From positions 1 through 64,000 of the forward strand of contig JAUHYU010000006.1 of NCBI GenBank assembly GCA_030426345.1: a stretch of DNA of 64,000 nt, in the 5' to 3' direction. The notes beneath the pieces were generated by a model, which worked only from the letters and a program-made list of their open reading frames with translations, was not told the origin of the DNA and searched no databases. Source of the DNA: Bacteroidia bacterium. Its GTDB lineage: Bacteria; Bacteroidota; Bacteroidia; Cytophagales; Cyclobacteriaceae. This document shows positions 48,165-55,688 of the stretch, piece after piece. The position numbers were made by a program, and so were the translations under genes. Numbering within the stretch: position 1 is the stretch's first letter; each line of letters opens with the position of its first letter.

Positions 48165-49841
48165 ATGAAGAAAATACTTAAAATAATATTAACAGTAGCT
48201 CTTATTCCTATTTCCATGTCATGTGATGATTTTGAGGAAATAAATGTAAGTCCTAATGATGTGAGTAAGGTCGATCCAAGTTTTCTATTCACAACAAATA
48301 CGAGGAATATAGCCTATACGTATAGCGAGCAAGGTTATTGGAATGCACAAATTGCTTCCACAGTACAGTATTTCAATGTTGGCGATGGCTATCAATCGGA
48401 GCAGTATAATGCTCTATTATGGACACCAGGATTCGCTAGCCCGTGGGAATCTATATACTCAAATTTAGTAGATGTTCAAGCTATGTCCGACCTTGCTGTA
48501 GAGGAAGGTAACACTTTTTTGGAGGCAGTAGCTTTGGTCTATCGGGCTATGTTTATAGATTTGGCAGCAAAGATGTATGGAGATGTTCCCTTTTCGGAAA
48601 TTAATAAGCTGGATGAAGGAATTGTTTTTCCAAAATATGATACTCAGAAAGAGATTTATGAGACCATTTTAATTGATTTGAAAACAGCAAAGAATATGAT
48701 AGAGGGAATTTCTGGCAATGAAGTTCCTGTTTTGGATGGATATGACTTGTTGTACGACGGAGATAAAAGTAAGTGGATAAAGTTTGTCAATTCTCTCAGA
48801 ATCAGGATGTGCTTGTTATTAAACAATAAAAAAGCAGAGTTAAGTGTGAACGTAGACGCAGAATTTCAGGATGCTGCTCAAAACGTTTTCACGAGTAGTG
48901 ATGACAATGCTGTTTTGAATTATCTTGGAAATTCAGGAGGTACTTCTTTTTCTAGAGGCCCAATTAATTCCAGTGAACTTACCTATGCTGATAGAATGGG
49001 GTTAGGCTTTGTTAATACTTTAAGAGATCAAAATGATCCGAGATTGTATAGGTGGTTACGACCTGTTGAAAAGAAATGGGATATGGATGTTGCTACAGCA
49101 ACAACAGTCGAATATACTGACCCACTGGGACAGAGCTTCCCTGTTGAAGTATTACCATACCCTAATGGCTATAATGATTTGGATACAAGTTTGTACGTTG
49201 GATTACCAGTTGGTTATCAAAAGTCATGGACCTCATATAATGCTGGTCCCCAAGCTTCATCAGTAGAACCCAAAACGACTCCGTTTAATAGCCGTCTTGC
49301 TGAAATGTATTTTCAAAATGCTAATGAATATGTTGGAATGGTTATTATCACCTATTCTGAAGTTGAATTTATATTGGCAGAAGCAGCAGCCATTGGTGCT
49401 TTTGGTGTCAACGATGCAGAATCTCACTATAAAAATGCAATAGAAGCTTCCATGGATGATTGGGGGATACTTGGTGACTATGTAGGAGGTTTTGATTTTG
49501 ATGAATATTATAGTCAGGAAGAGGTTGACTTGAGTCAAGCAACAAATGAGCATGAGCGCATTATGATTCAAAAATATGTATCCATGTTTTTCAGACCAGA
49601 GTCATGGTTTGATTGGCGTAGAACAGGTTATCCTGATCTTGAACCGCCCGTCGATGCAGATCAGCCTGCAATTCCTATTAGGTATCTTTACGATACACCT
49701 AATCCACCAGATCCTGCGTATGTTGCATACTACAATGAAGCTGTTGATAGATTAGAAAAATCTAACTTTGTGCAGAGGCCATCAAATGATGATACTCGCT
49801 CACGAATGTGGTTATTACAAGGTACGGGCTTGCCTTATTAA
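48165..49841 (+). CDS. SusD/RagB family nutrient-binding lipoprotein
   Basis: 558 residues with a lipobox (ALIPISMSC, Cys about 20). It opens with DDFEEINVSPNDVSKVDPSF and contains the SusD-like segments IASTVQYFNVGDGYQSEQYN, MFIDLAAKMYGDVPFSEINK, SRLAEMYFQNANEYVG, YSEVEFILAEAAAIGAFG and FFRPESWFDWRRTGYPDLEP. This wording is that of the SusD-like group 2. It forms the lid of the SusC transporter on the outer surface and binds substrate. It is the last gene of the operon, ending at a strong terminator. Confidence 0.93.
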   Translation: MKKILKIILTVALIPISMSCDDFEEINVSPNDVSKVDPSFLFTTNTRNIAYTYSEQGYWNAQIASTVQYFNVGDGYQSEQYNALLWTPGFASPWESIYSNLVDVQAMSDLAVEEGNTFLEAVALVYRAMFIDLAAKMYGDVPFSEINKLDEGIVFPKYDTQKEIYETILIDLKTAKNMIEGISGNEVPVLDGYDLLYDGDKSKWIKFVNSLRIRMCLLLNNKKAELSVNVDAEFQDAAQNVFTSSDDNAVLNYLGNSGGTSFSRGPINSSELTYADRMGLGFVNTLRDQNDPRLYRWLRPVEKKWDMDVATATTVEYTDPLGQSFPVEVLPYPNGYNDLDTSLYVGLPVGYQKSWTSYNAGPQASSVEPKTTPFNSRLAEMYFQNANEYVGMVIITYSEVEFILAEAAAIGAFGVNDAESHYKNAIEASMDDWGILGDYVGGFDFDEYYSQEEVDLSQATNEHERIMIQKYVSMFFRPESWFDWRRTGYPDLEPPVDADQPAIPIRYLYDTPNPPDPAYVAYYNEAVDRLEKSNFVQRPSNDDTRSRMWLLQGTGLPY

Positions 49842-49866
49842 TAAATATTGACAATCAATTAGTTAC

Positions 49867-49902
49867 AAAAGGTTTACTGAAAGTTATTTCAGTAAACCTT
49901 TT
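49867..49902 (+). terminator. rho-independent terminator after susD
   Basis: AAAAGGTTTACTGAAA (49867-49882) pairs perfectly with TTTCAGTAAACCTTTT (49887-49902) around GTTA and runs into TTTG. It closes the fecR-susC-susD operon. Confidence 0.9.
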
Positions 49903-50024
49903 TTTGTATATAAAAATCCACAAAAAGCGAGGTACTGGGCTTGTCGAAGTTAGGAGTGTTTGGATGAGGAAACCGGATGAGACATTGGTTATAACCTAAA
50001 TTATCACCTAAACAACAAATTAAA

Positions 50025-50152
50025 CGTCATTCGCGGCTTGGGAGCGCAGGGACCTTGATCGGGAATCTGTCTGCTATGAGTAGTATTCTCGCAAGCTACA
50101 TATCCAAAATTAGGAGATTCCCGATCTCCGCTGAGCTCCGTCAGGAATGACG
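50025..50152. repeat. REP-like palindromic noncoding element, about 128 bases
   Basis: It is bounded by CGTCATTC (50025) and GAATGACG (50145-50152). Inside, GATCGGGAATCT (50058) is opposed by AGATTCCCGATC (50115), and GGAGCGCAG by the partly matching CTGAGCTCC. Nested inverted repeats of this type, with GTCATTC ends, are a common dispersed noncoding element of Bacteroidota genomes. It fills most of the 373-base gap after susD and carries no frame. Confidence 0.75.
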
Positions 50153-50193
50153 GAGGAATTTATAATCCAACTCAGGTTTTGAAATATTCTATT

Positions 50194-50216
50194 GGCATGG
50201 ATTTTAAGGGCTTTTT
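50194..50216 (-). repeat. CCATGG-type half-element at a gene end
   Basis: Plus strand GGCATGGATTTTAAGGGC then TTTTT. It overlaps the stop region of the minus-strand gene that ends at 50215. The same block, with one base changed, occurs inside another gene at 53324-53346. Confidence 0.6.
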
Positions 50217-52503
50217 AGCCTATTTTTTTAACAGGAGGACTAATTACCCCTAGAAATCTTCCCATCCAGTAAGGCAATAGGTATGTGTCACCAGCACTGA
50301 GTTCGCTTTGTCGATCTTTTGCATCAAGATTGAAAAGGGATCTGTTATGTTTTAATTCTGGTCGCTCGTCCGGAGGTAATACCTCAGAAGTATTTTGTCC
50401 CCAAAAGCCGGGCTCTAAAAATACGAGATCCTTTCGATGGCTATTTCTGGTTTCAAATTGTATCAAGTCCAAAGGAAATTCTTTGAGGTGCCAGATAGAT
50501 TCGTCTAGATCAAATTCCGTGGCACCAGTCATGGCATAGCAGAAGTTCCAGAGCGAATTTTTCTCTGGACGCTCCAAGTTCCAATGATCCCGGATAGCTT
50601 CTTGGTAAATATCCTTTAGCGTGTCATTGAATGCGTAAGGGTATAAACCCCAATAGGCAAGGAAATACATTTCGTCATCAGAGTGATTCCATCCACTTGA
50701 AAGCATCTTGCTCCACGGATCCGCATCTTCAGGGGCGGGGCCAATCTCCGAGACAGGTCTGGCTAGATTTTCCAAATAGCCATGTTTTTCCATAAGTTCA
50801 GTGGCTTTTTCTTTGTACATTTTCTTTCCTGTAAAGTGATAGGCCGTTTGCAAGAATGCAATGATGTTAGAAGAGCATACTTTTCTGTCTCCGATCATGG
50901 TGCCAAAGCGGTTGACATATTCGGGATTCCACCTGCCCCAGAGTGAAGGAAGGCCATTGACATCCACCAAGTTCATGTCATTTTCTACGATGTAGTTCAT
51001 CAGATCATCTATTAATTTAATCGCCCTATTTTTCCATGCTTCATCATCGATGTATTCGGCTACGAGCGTCAGCGCAAAGATCTGGCCAACCGTCTGGTCG
51101 CTGCTGGAAGTAGCTTGCCAATCCCATTCTGGATCTTCTGCATGTTGCCAACTGATATTGCCCTGATAGCCCTCATACCAATAATTATCCACGTAGGAGC
51201 GGTATTCCTTGTCGAATTTCTGATATCCCCGACGCTCAAAAGACCTTCCAAAAAGTCCCTGAATTCCATTGATTTCATGCATGCGCTCCATGGCTTCAAA
51301 TGATTCGTAGCAATTTTGTCTCGCTTCTTCTGATCCTGTGGCGAGATATCTAAAAAGCTGGCTACCGAGGTACATGCCTGTCCAGAGATTGTCGCTGGGT
51401 GCCACTTTGTTTTGAGCTGTAGCGAGATCGTGGTTTTGCAATCGCGTCACATTGCTGTTAATGCCATAGCGAATTTGTCGTTGGCGAACTTGTTTTTCAA
51501 AAGCCATTGCTTTGTCTTCGAGCGTCATTTCTTCAAAATGAATTTGTCCCAAACCTTTGTCTGTCAAGATCAAAACAGAATTTTCTGGTCCAGCGGAAAT
51601 GTGTTTTACCTCTTCTCCCGGCAGCCATCGTTGGCCAAAATAATAGTTGAATTTTCCATCTTCCTTGAGCATGAAAGCGCCTTTCATTGATCCAAACCAT
51701 AATTTTTTATCGATCTCTGCAATGGATGTCAACTCTGTCCATGGTAGTTTTTTGTTGATTTCTCCCTTGGCTTTGCCCGATGCGTCCAAAGTGATGTATC
51801 CATCGTTTGTGCCGATCAGCAGGTCACCGTTTGTTTTAGCAATTTCAAAGCATGTAAAATCCATGCCGCTGTAAATTTTATTCAGTTCATTTTCTTCCGG
51901 TGAAAAAGTGTAAAGCTCATGTTCGCTAAGGATATAATAGCGCTTTGTCGCTGAATTGTATTTCATGGAAATTATGGCCTTTTTAGGTAATGAGCCTTGC
52001 CAAACCGTTCCAGAATCATGGATTAGGGATAGTTTTTTTTCATTAGAAATTAGAAAAGTAAAATCATCTCCTGCACAAATATTATTTGCCGCAACCATGT
52101 TATGACGGGAAAATAGCTTCCCTGCCCATGCATTGCTAAAGACCGCCTGATCATCTACATACACGAATTGATTTTGATAAACCATCATGTCAGCAACTTG
52201 CTTATCGGCCATCGGAATGTAAGTGATGTCCTTTTCCAAAGTTCCGGGGTATTGGAAATGCCCATTATTTGGACGGTAAAGGCCTTCTGTAGTCAGTATT
52301 TGTATGACATCGTTTCTGTCAGTAAAAACCTTTTTTAGTTCTATATCCTGATCTTCTATCAAATATTTCACAGCATAATCCTGTAAATAGGGGACGTCCT
52401 GATAAACCGGTTGCTTGGAAACATCAGGGATTTTCTTTTCCTGCGAACAGGAAAAGAGAAACGCAGAGATAACTAGGAATAGAATGTTAAATAGATATTT
52501 CAT
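50215..52503 (-). CDS. large secreted lipoprotein, beta-propeller plus helical-toroid domain
   Basis: 762 residues with a lipobox (LVISAFLFSC, Cys about 19). The first 310 residues show repeated propeller-like blades (TEGLYRPNNGHFQYPGTLEK; YYILSEHELYTFSPEENELN; LLIGTNDGYITLDASGKAKG; KLWFGSMKGAFMLKEDGKFN). From about 340 it is helical with aromatic and Gly-rich turns typical of (alpha/alpha)6 enzymes (TGMYLGSQLFRYLATGSEEA; YEGYQGNISWQHAEDPEWDW; SSGWNHSDDEMYFLAYWGLY). I do not recognise a catalogued family. Position beside the SusCD operon and two glucuronidase-like genes suggests a glycan-active or glycan-binding role. It is 73 bases downstream of the next minus-strand gene and probably in its operon. 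Confidence 0.65.
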   Translation of the reverse strand: MKYLFNILFLVISAFLFSCSQEKKIPDVSKQPVYQDVPYLQDYAVKYLIEDQDIELKKVFTDRNDVIQILTTEGLYRPNNGHFQYPGTLEKDITYIPMADKQVADMMVYQNQFVYVDDQAVFSNAWAGKLFSRHNMVAANNICAGDDFTFLISNEKKLSLIHDSGTVWQGSLPKKAIISMKYNSATKRYYILSEHELYTFSPEENELNKIYSGMDFTCFEIAKTNGDLLIGTNDGYITLDASGKAKGEINKKLPWTELTSIAEIDKKLWFGSMKGAFMLKEDGKFNYYFGQRWLPGEEVKHISAGPENSVLILTDKGLGQIHFEEMTLEDKAMAFEKQVRQRQIRYGINSNVTRLQNHDLATAQNKVAPSDNLWTGMYLGSQLFRYLATGSEEARQNCYESFEAMERMHEINGIQGLFGRSFERRGYQKFDKEYRSYVDNYWYEGYQGNISWQHAEDPEWDWQATSSSDQTVGQIFALTLVAEYIDDEAWKNRAIKLIDDLMNYIVENDMNLVDVNGLPSLWGRWNPEYVNRFGTMIGDRKVCSSNIIAFLQTAYHFTGKKMYKEKATELMEKHGYLENLARPVSEIGPAPEDADPWSKMLSSGWNHSDDEMYFLAYWGLYPYAFNDTLKDIYQEAIRDHWNLERPEKNSLWNFCYAMTGATEFDLDESIWHLKEFPLDLIQFETRNSHRKDLVFLEPGFWGQNTSEVLPPDERPELKHNRSLFNLDAKDRQSELSAGDTYLLPYWMGRFLGVISPPVKKIG
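51964..51984 (-). repeat. half-element inside the propeller protein gene
   Basis: The minus strand reads AAAAAGGCCATAATTTCCAT then G, encoding K-K-A-I-I-S-M. Confidence 0.5.
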
Positions 52504-52543
52504 ATGTTGATGTTGTATAGAGTAATGCTAAAGGGAGAAAGGC

Positions 52544-52565
52544 AAAAAGGCATAAAAATCCATGA
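52544..52565 (+). repeat. CCATGG-type half-element, intergenic
   Basis: AAAAAGGCATAAAAATCCAT then GAA. It lies between two minus-strand genes (52503 and 52577). Confidence 0.5.
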
Positions 52566-52576
52566 AAATATATTTT

Positions 52577-54904
52577 TTATCGTTTGAGTAGCCACACATC
52601 GGAAACGCTGGAATAAAACCTCCATCGCAAATGCGATTCTTCCGGCTTGTCGAAAGTGACTCGCAGCCGACCGTCACCCACTGCCTGACGGGGAACCACA
52701 AACTCCTTGAAACCATCGCGCTCCTTATCATAGACCAAAGGCTCCAGCCGACGCCCATCAACACGAATCAAGGCGTCACCGTATCCTGCCACACGAATGA
52801 TGTATCGTGCATTGGGGTCTAAATTTTCATATTCAAGGATTGGATCGTTTTGATACACTTGCGAAGAAAGTCTCCAGCGTGAATATCCCGATTCCCACCA
52901 TCCAAAATCCACAGCATCATAAACAGTAGTCGTGACATGCGGGCTGTTGGAGATATTTGAAACATCATCATAATAGCTTCCTACACCGGGGTTTTCCCAA
53001 GAATAGATCACCTTGATGCGATCTGTTTTTTCTTTTTCAGAATCCATTTTGGCGATCGCTTCAAACTGATCTGCCAGCCACCATCTGTTGTTGAGCGGAT
53101 AATCCACAAAGTCGAGGATACATCCGCGCTGAGAATTGCTGGCTTGAAAAAGCTCCACACTGGTTTGTAGACCGATTGATTTATATAAGTTATGGCAATA
53201 ATTGTCAATTGCCTTTCGTAAATCCTGTGCGATCGGTTCTGTGTCTGCTAGGTTTACCAAAGCCAAGGCTTGTTTCATTGCTTCATCCGACCCTAGCGTT
53301 TCTACATGTTGAAGGATTTTATTGGCATGGATTTCAAGGGCTTTTTCATTGATGAGCCGAAGCCGAACATAAGCATCGTAGTATGCCCGCACAACCAGCA
53401 TTTGCCATCTCCAATTATTGGAAAGATCGGGATATTGATTTTCGAGGGTTTGCCAAAAAGCAAGTGTAGGAGCCACACTTCCATTGTTTTGCAAAGGGCC
53501 ATCCCAGTTTTTCTCCAAACCAAGAATGCCTTCTGTAGCGTCCTTCTCCACTTTATTTCCAAAGAAAAACCTACTGTATTCCATCAAAATATCTCGGACA
53601 CTTTTTTTCGTGTCCCAACCTCTTTGACTCCAAATAATTTTATTGACATCATCGTGGCATCCATCAGAATAGGAGATGAAACCATCCGTGAAAGGGGCGT
53701 ATTTTCCATGGACATTGGCATAATAAACCGGCATCGGATTGATCCCTTCCCGACCAATAGTCAGGGCGAAGGCCTGATCAAAATTGGGTGCTGGATAGTC
53801 GCAGCGCACATTGTGTGTGATGTCTGGATAATGCCGGTGTTTGTATTGGGCAGGTAATCGAAAGCGTGTTTCCGAGATAGAAGGGCTACTTGGACCAGAA
53901 ACCACACCACGAAGCCAAGTTGGTTTATTTTGTTTTAAATATTGGTAAAAATAGTCTATTTGTTCCTGGCTAAACCCTTGAAGCGAAATCCAAATCCCGG
54001 CCTGTGGGTGATATTTCACCAAACGCTCATGAAGGTCTTTCAAAAAAGGAAGAACCTCTCTCGGGTGGTTGTGACCTGGGTCACCTCCCGGGAAGAAAAT
54101 ATTATCAAGACGTGGCACTTTTTTATAATTGGCTTCATGGAATTCGAGCTCTTTTTGGCGCAATTCCGGATCGGTAAGGTCAACTTCAGCAGGAGTCCAG
54201 ACCCAATACTCTATGTCGTAGGCATCGCATATCTCGCTCATTTTCACATTCATCTCTTCGCGAGAAATAGGAAAATGTGGGCTATCATCTTTTTTGAGTG
54301 GCGGGATATTTTCTATGGCATTGGTGCCAAAGAGCGCGAGATCGCGAATGTATTGATCGTATTGATCCGCAGTCCAAGCATCGTAGGAATTGGCAGTATT
54401 GCGATAACCGATCTGATGTCCACGAAGTGAATAAGCAGGGGAGGAGGCGATGTCAAAATCTTCTGCTATGGTGATTTTATTAGATTCCATATTGGCATTG
54501 CGCAGTAGCTCGCCAATGCCAAAAATGATTGCGCGAGAATCCGCGCCAATGATCCATAAAGTAGAATTTTTCTTATCTATGAAAGTGTGAAATCCTTCAG
54601 GTTGCCACTCAGGAAGGCTTTTATCTTCACGATTTGGGACGATATTTCCGACTAATTTCTTATCGCTTGAGAGCGCAAGGGCAATGGTGATATTACTGTT
54701 TCCCCATTTATTTGCGGTGGAAAAAGTGATTCCGGTGCGTTTGCTGATTTCTTCCTGTAGAATGATAACCACAGATTTTTGAACTGTTGGTTTGATGTTT
54801 TTGGAAATAATTATTGAACTGTTTGAGATATCTATTGGTGCAGACATTGCAAAGGTGGTCGACACCAATAGAATGAAAATGGAAAAGATGACTTTGTAGC
54901 TCAT
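52577..54904 (-). CDS. secreted GH67/GH20-N-domain glycosidase-like protein (paralogue A)
   Basis: 775 residues with a signal peptide (FSIFILLVSTTFAMSA). Residues of about 20-140 form the alpha/beta domain that precedes catalytic barrels in GH20, GH67 and GH84 enzymes (VVIILQEEISKRTGITFSTA; GFHTFIDKKNSTLWIIGADS; RAIIFGIGELLRNA). A barrel-like region follows (SLRGHQIGYRNTANSYDAWT; YWVWTPAEVDLTDPE; NIFFPGGDPGHNHPREVLPF; AGIWISLQGFSQEQIDYF). The C-terminus (IYSWENPGVGSYYDDVSN; DPILEYENLDPNARYIIRVA) matches the other glucuronidase-like gene of this window. Hydrolysis of a uronic-acid or hexosamine glycan is likely by fold, but the substrate is not determinable. It is probably co-transcribed with the propeller protein gene. 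Confidence 0.7.
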   Translation of the reverse strand: MSYKVIFSIFILLVSTTFAMSAPIDISNSSIIISKNIKPTVQKSVVIILQEEISKRTGITFSTANKWGNSNITIALALSSDKKLVGNIVPNREDKSLPEWQPEGFHTFIDKKNSTLWIIGADSRAIIFGIGELLRNANMESNKITIAEDFDIASSPAYSLRGHQIGYRNTANSYDAWTADQYDQYIRDLALFGTNAIENIPPLKKDDSPHFPISREEMNVKMSEICDAYDIEYWVWTPAEVDLTDPELRQKELEFHEANYKKVPRLDNIFFPGGDPGHNHPREVLPFLKDLHERLVKYHPQAGIWISLQGFSQEQIDYFYQYLKQNKPTWLRGVVSGPSSPSISETRFRLPAQYKHRHYPDITHNVRCDYPAPNFDQAFALTIGREGINPMPVYYANVHGKYAPFTDGFISYSDGCHDDVNKIIWSQRGWDTKKSVRDILMEYSRFFFGNKVEKDATEGILGLEKNWDGPLQNNGSVAPTLAFWQTLENQYPDLSNNWRWQMLVVRAYYDAYVRLRLINEKALEIHANKILQHVETLGSDEAMKQALALVNLADTEPIAQDLRKAIDNYCHNLYKSIGLQTSVELFQASNSQRGCILDFVDYPLNNRWWLADQFEAIAKMDSEKEKTDRIKVIYSWENPGVGSYYDDVSNISNSPHVTTTVYDAVDFGWWESGYSRWRLSSQVYQNDPILEYENLDPNARYIIRVAGYGDALIRVDGRRLEPLVYDKERDGFKEFVVPRQAVGDGRLRVTFDKPEESHLRWRFYSSVSDVWLLKR
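53324..53346 (-). repeat. half-element inside glycosidase-like gene
   Basis: The minus strand reads AAAAAGCCCTTGAAATCCAT then GCC, encoding K-A-L-E-I-H. It is nearly identical over about 25 bases to the block at 50194-50216. Confidence 0.55.
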
Positions 54905-54982
54905 GGGTAGATGCTTAAAATTTAAAATCTACCTTTCATACTTCAATAGACTAAGGATTGACTATTTGAATCTACTTTTTGT

Positions 54983-55204
54983 TCATTCACATTCTCCAGA
55001 TGAATATTCTTTGATTCCAGAACATTCAGCCGAGCAGGCGTTGCCATAAGTTTTACCATTGCAGCCACATACAGGATCGTATTGCAATGTGCAACCGCAT
55101 TCAGGTTCGATTACTTCTATGCATTCGTCAGCAGATTTCTCGCAAGCGAGACTTACTAAAATCAGTGAAGAGAACAGAACTATACTTATTACAATTGTTT
55201 TCAT
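54983..55204 (-). CDS. Kazal-type protease-inhibitor lipoprotein
   Basis: 73 residues: a lipoprotein signal (LFSSLILVSLAC, Cys about 21), then one Kazal domain of about 45 residues. The Cys pattern is that of Kazal/follistatin-like inhibitors: EPECGCTLQYDPVCGCNGKT followed by YGNACSAECSGIKEYSSGEC. The PVCGCNGKTYGNAC core is diagnostic. Single-domain Kazal lipoproteins are seen in marine Bacteroidota and are thought to guard surface proteins against host or self proteases; that role is inference. It lies 78 bases upstream of the glycosidase-like gene on the same strand. Confidence 0.85.
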   Translation of the reverse strand: MKTIVISIVLFSSLILVSLACEKSADECIEVIEPECGCTLQYDPVCGCNGKTYGNACSAECSGIKEYSSGECE

Positions 55205-55446
55205 AGAATTAGAACAGTGATCTTATAGAAGACACCAACAAAAGTAAATAGTTTGAATTGAAAAATATAATGATTTATAATGGCCTTTTTCGGATTGGGA
55301 ACAGTCCCTTTTTTAGTTGTACCACAAATTTATTGGAATACTATAAGAAGGTGAAAAGTGAATTTGGAAAAAAGTATAATCAGAAAAAATCCTGAACGAT
55401 AAAATAGTTTTCAGAAAAGTAGTGGTCCGCATTAGGTGCTTAGGCC

Positions 55447-55499
55447 TGAACAAACGGCAAGGGGCGCGTAGGGAAGCGGGTGGTAGCATCGTTTGTTCA
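55447..55499. repeat. G+C-rich inverted repeat in noncoding gap
   Basis: TGAACAAACG (55447-55456) and CGTTTGTTCA (55490-55499) enclose a G-rich centre of 33 bases (GGGGCGCGTAGGGAAGCGGG). It is followed by a T/C-rich run and its opposite, TTTCTTTTTTTC and GAAAAAGAAA. It sits in the 484-base gap 55205-55688, which otherwise holds only a half-element at 55549. It may be a dispersed noncoding element or small RNA. Confidence 0.45.
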
Positions 55500-55548
55500 T
55501 GAATTTTCTTTGGTTTGTTTCTTTTTTTCATAGAAAAAGAAATGAACT

Positions 55549-55572
55549 ACCATGGAAATTGAATGCTTTTTA
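55549..55572 (+). repeat. CCATGG-type half-element, intergenic
   Basis: ACCATGGAAATTGAATGC then TTTTTAG. It resembles the 3' arm of the inverted pairs; no 5' arm is seen next to it. Confidence 0.45.
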
Positions 55573-55688
55573 GAAGTATAATGAGAAAAAATAATAAAGC
55601 TAAGACCAAAATACAAAATCCGAATTAAGGGATTTCCATTAAAAACACAATAGAACCCTTATATTAAACCCTTATTTACACCACAATT

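Noticed and set aside
49818..49948. Short similarity between the susD end (GGTACGGGCTTG) and GGTACTGGGCTTG at 49933, as a third displaced gene end
   Set aside because: Only about a dozen bases match, the frame does not continue the SusD ending, and the flanks are unrelated.
55313..55531. A 72-codon minus-strand frame starting MKKRNKPKKIHEQ
   Set aside because: Its composition is that of translated repeat and homopolymer DNA; it spans the G-rich inverted repeat and has no leader or neighbour support.
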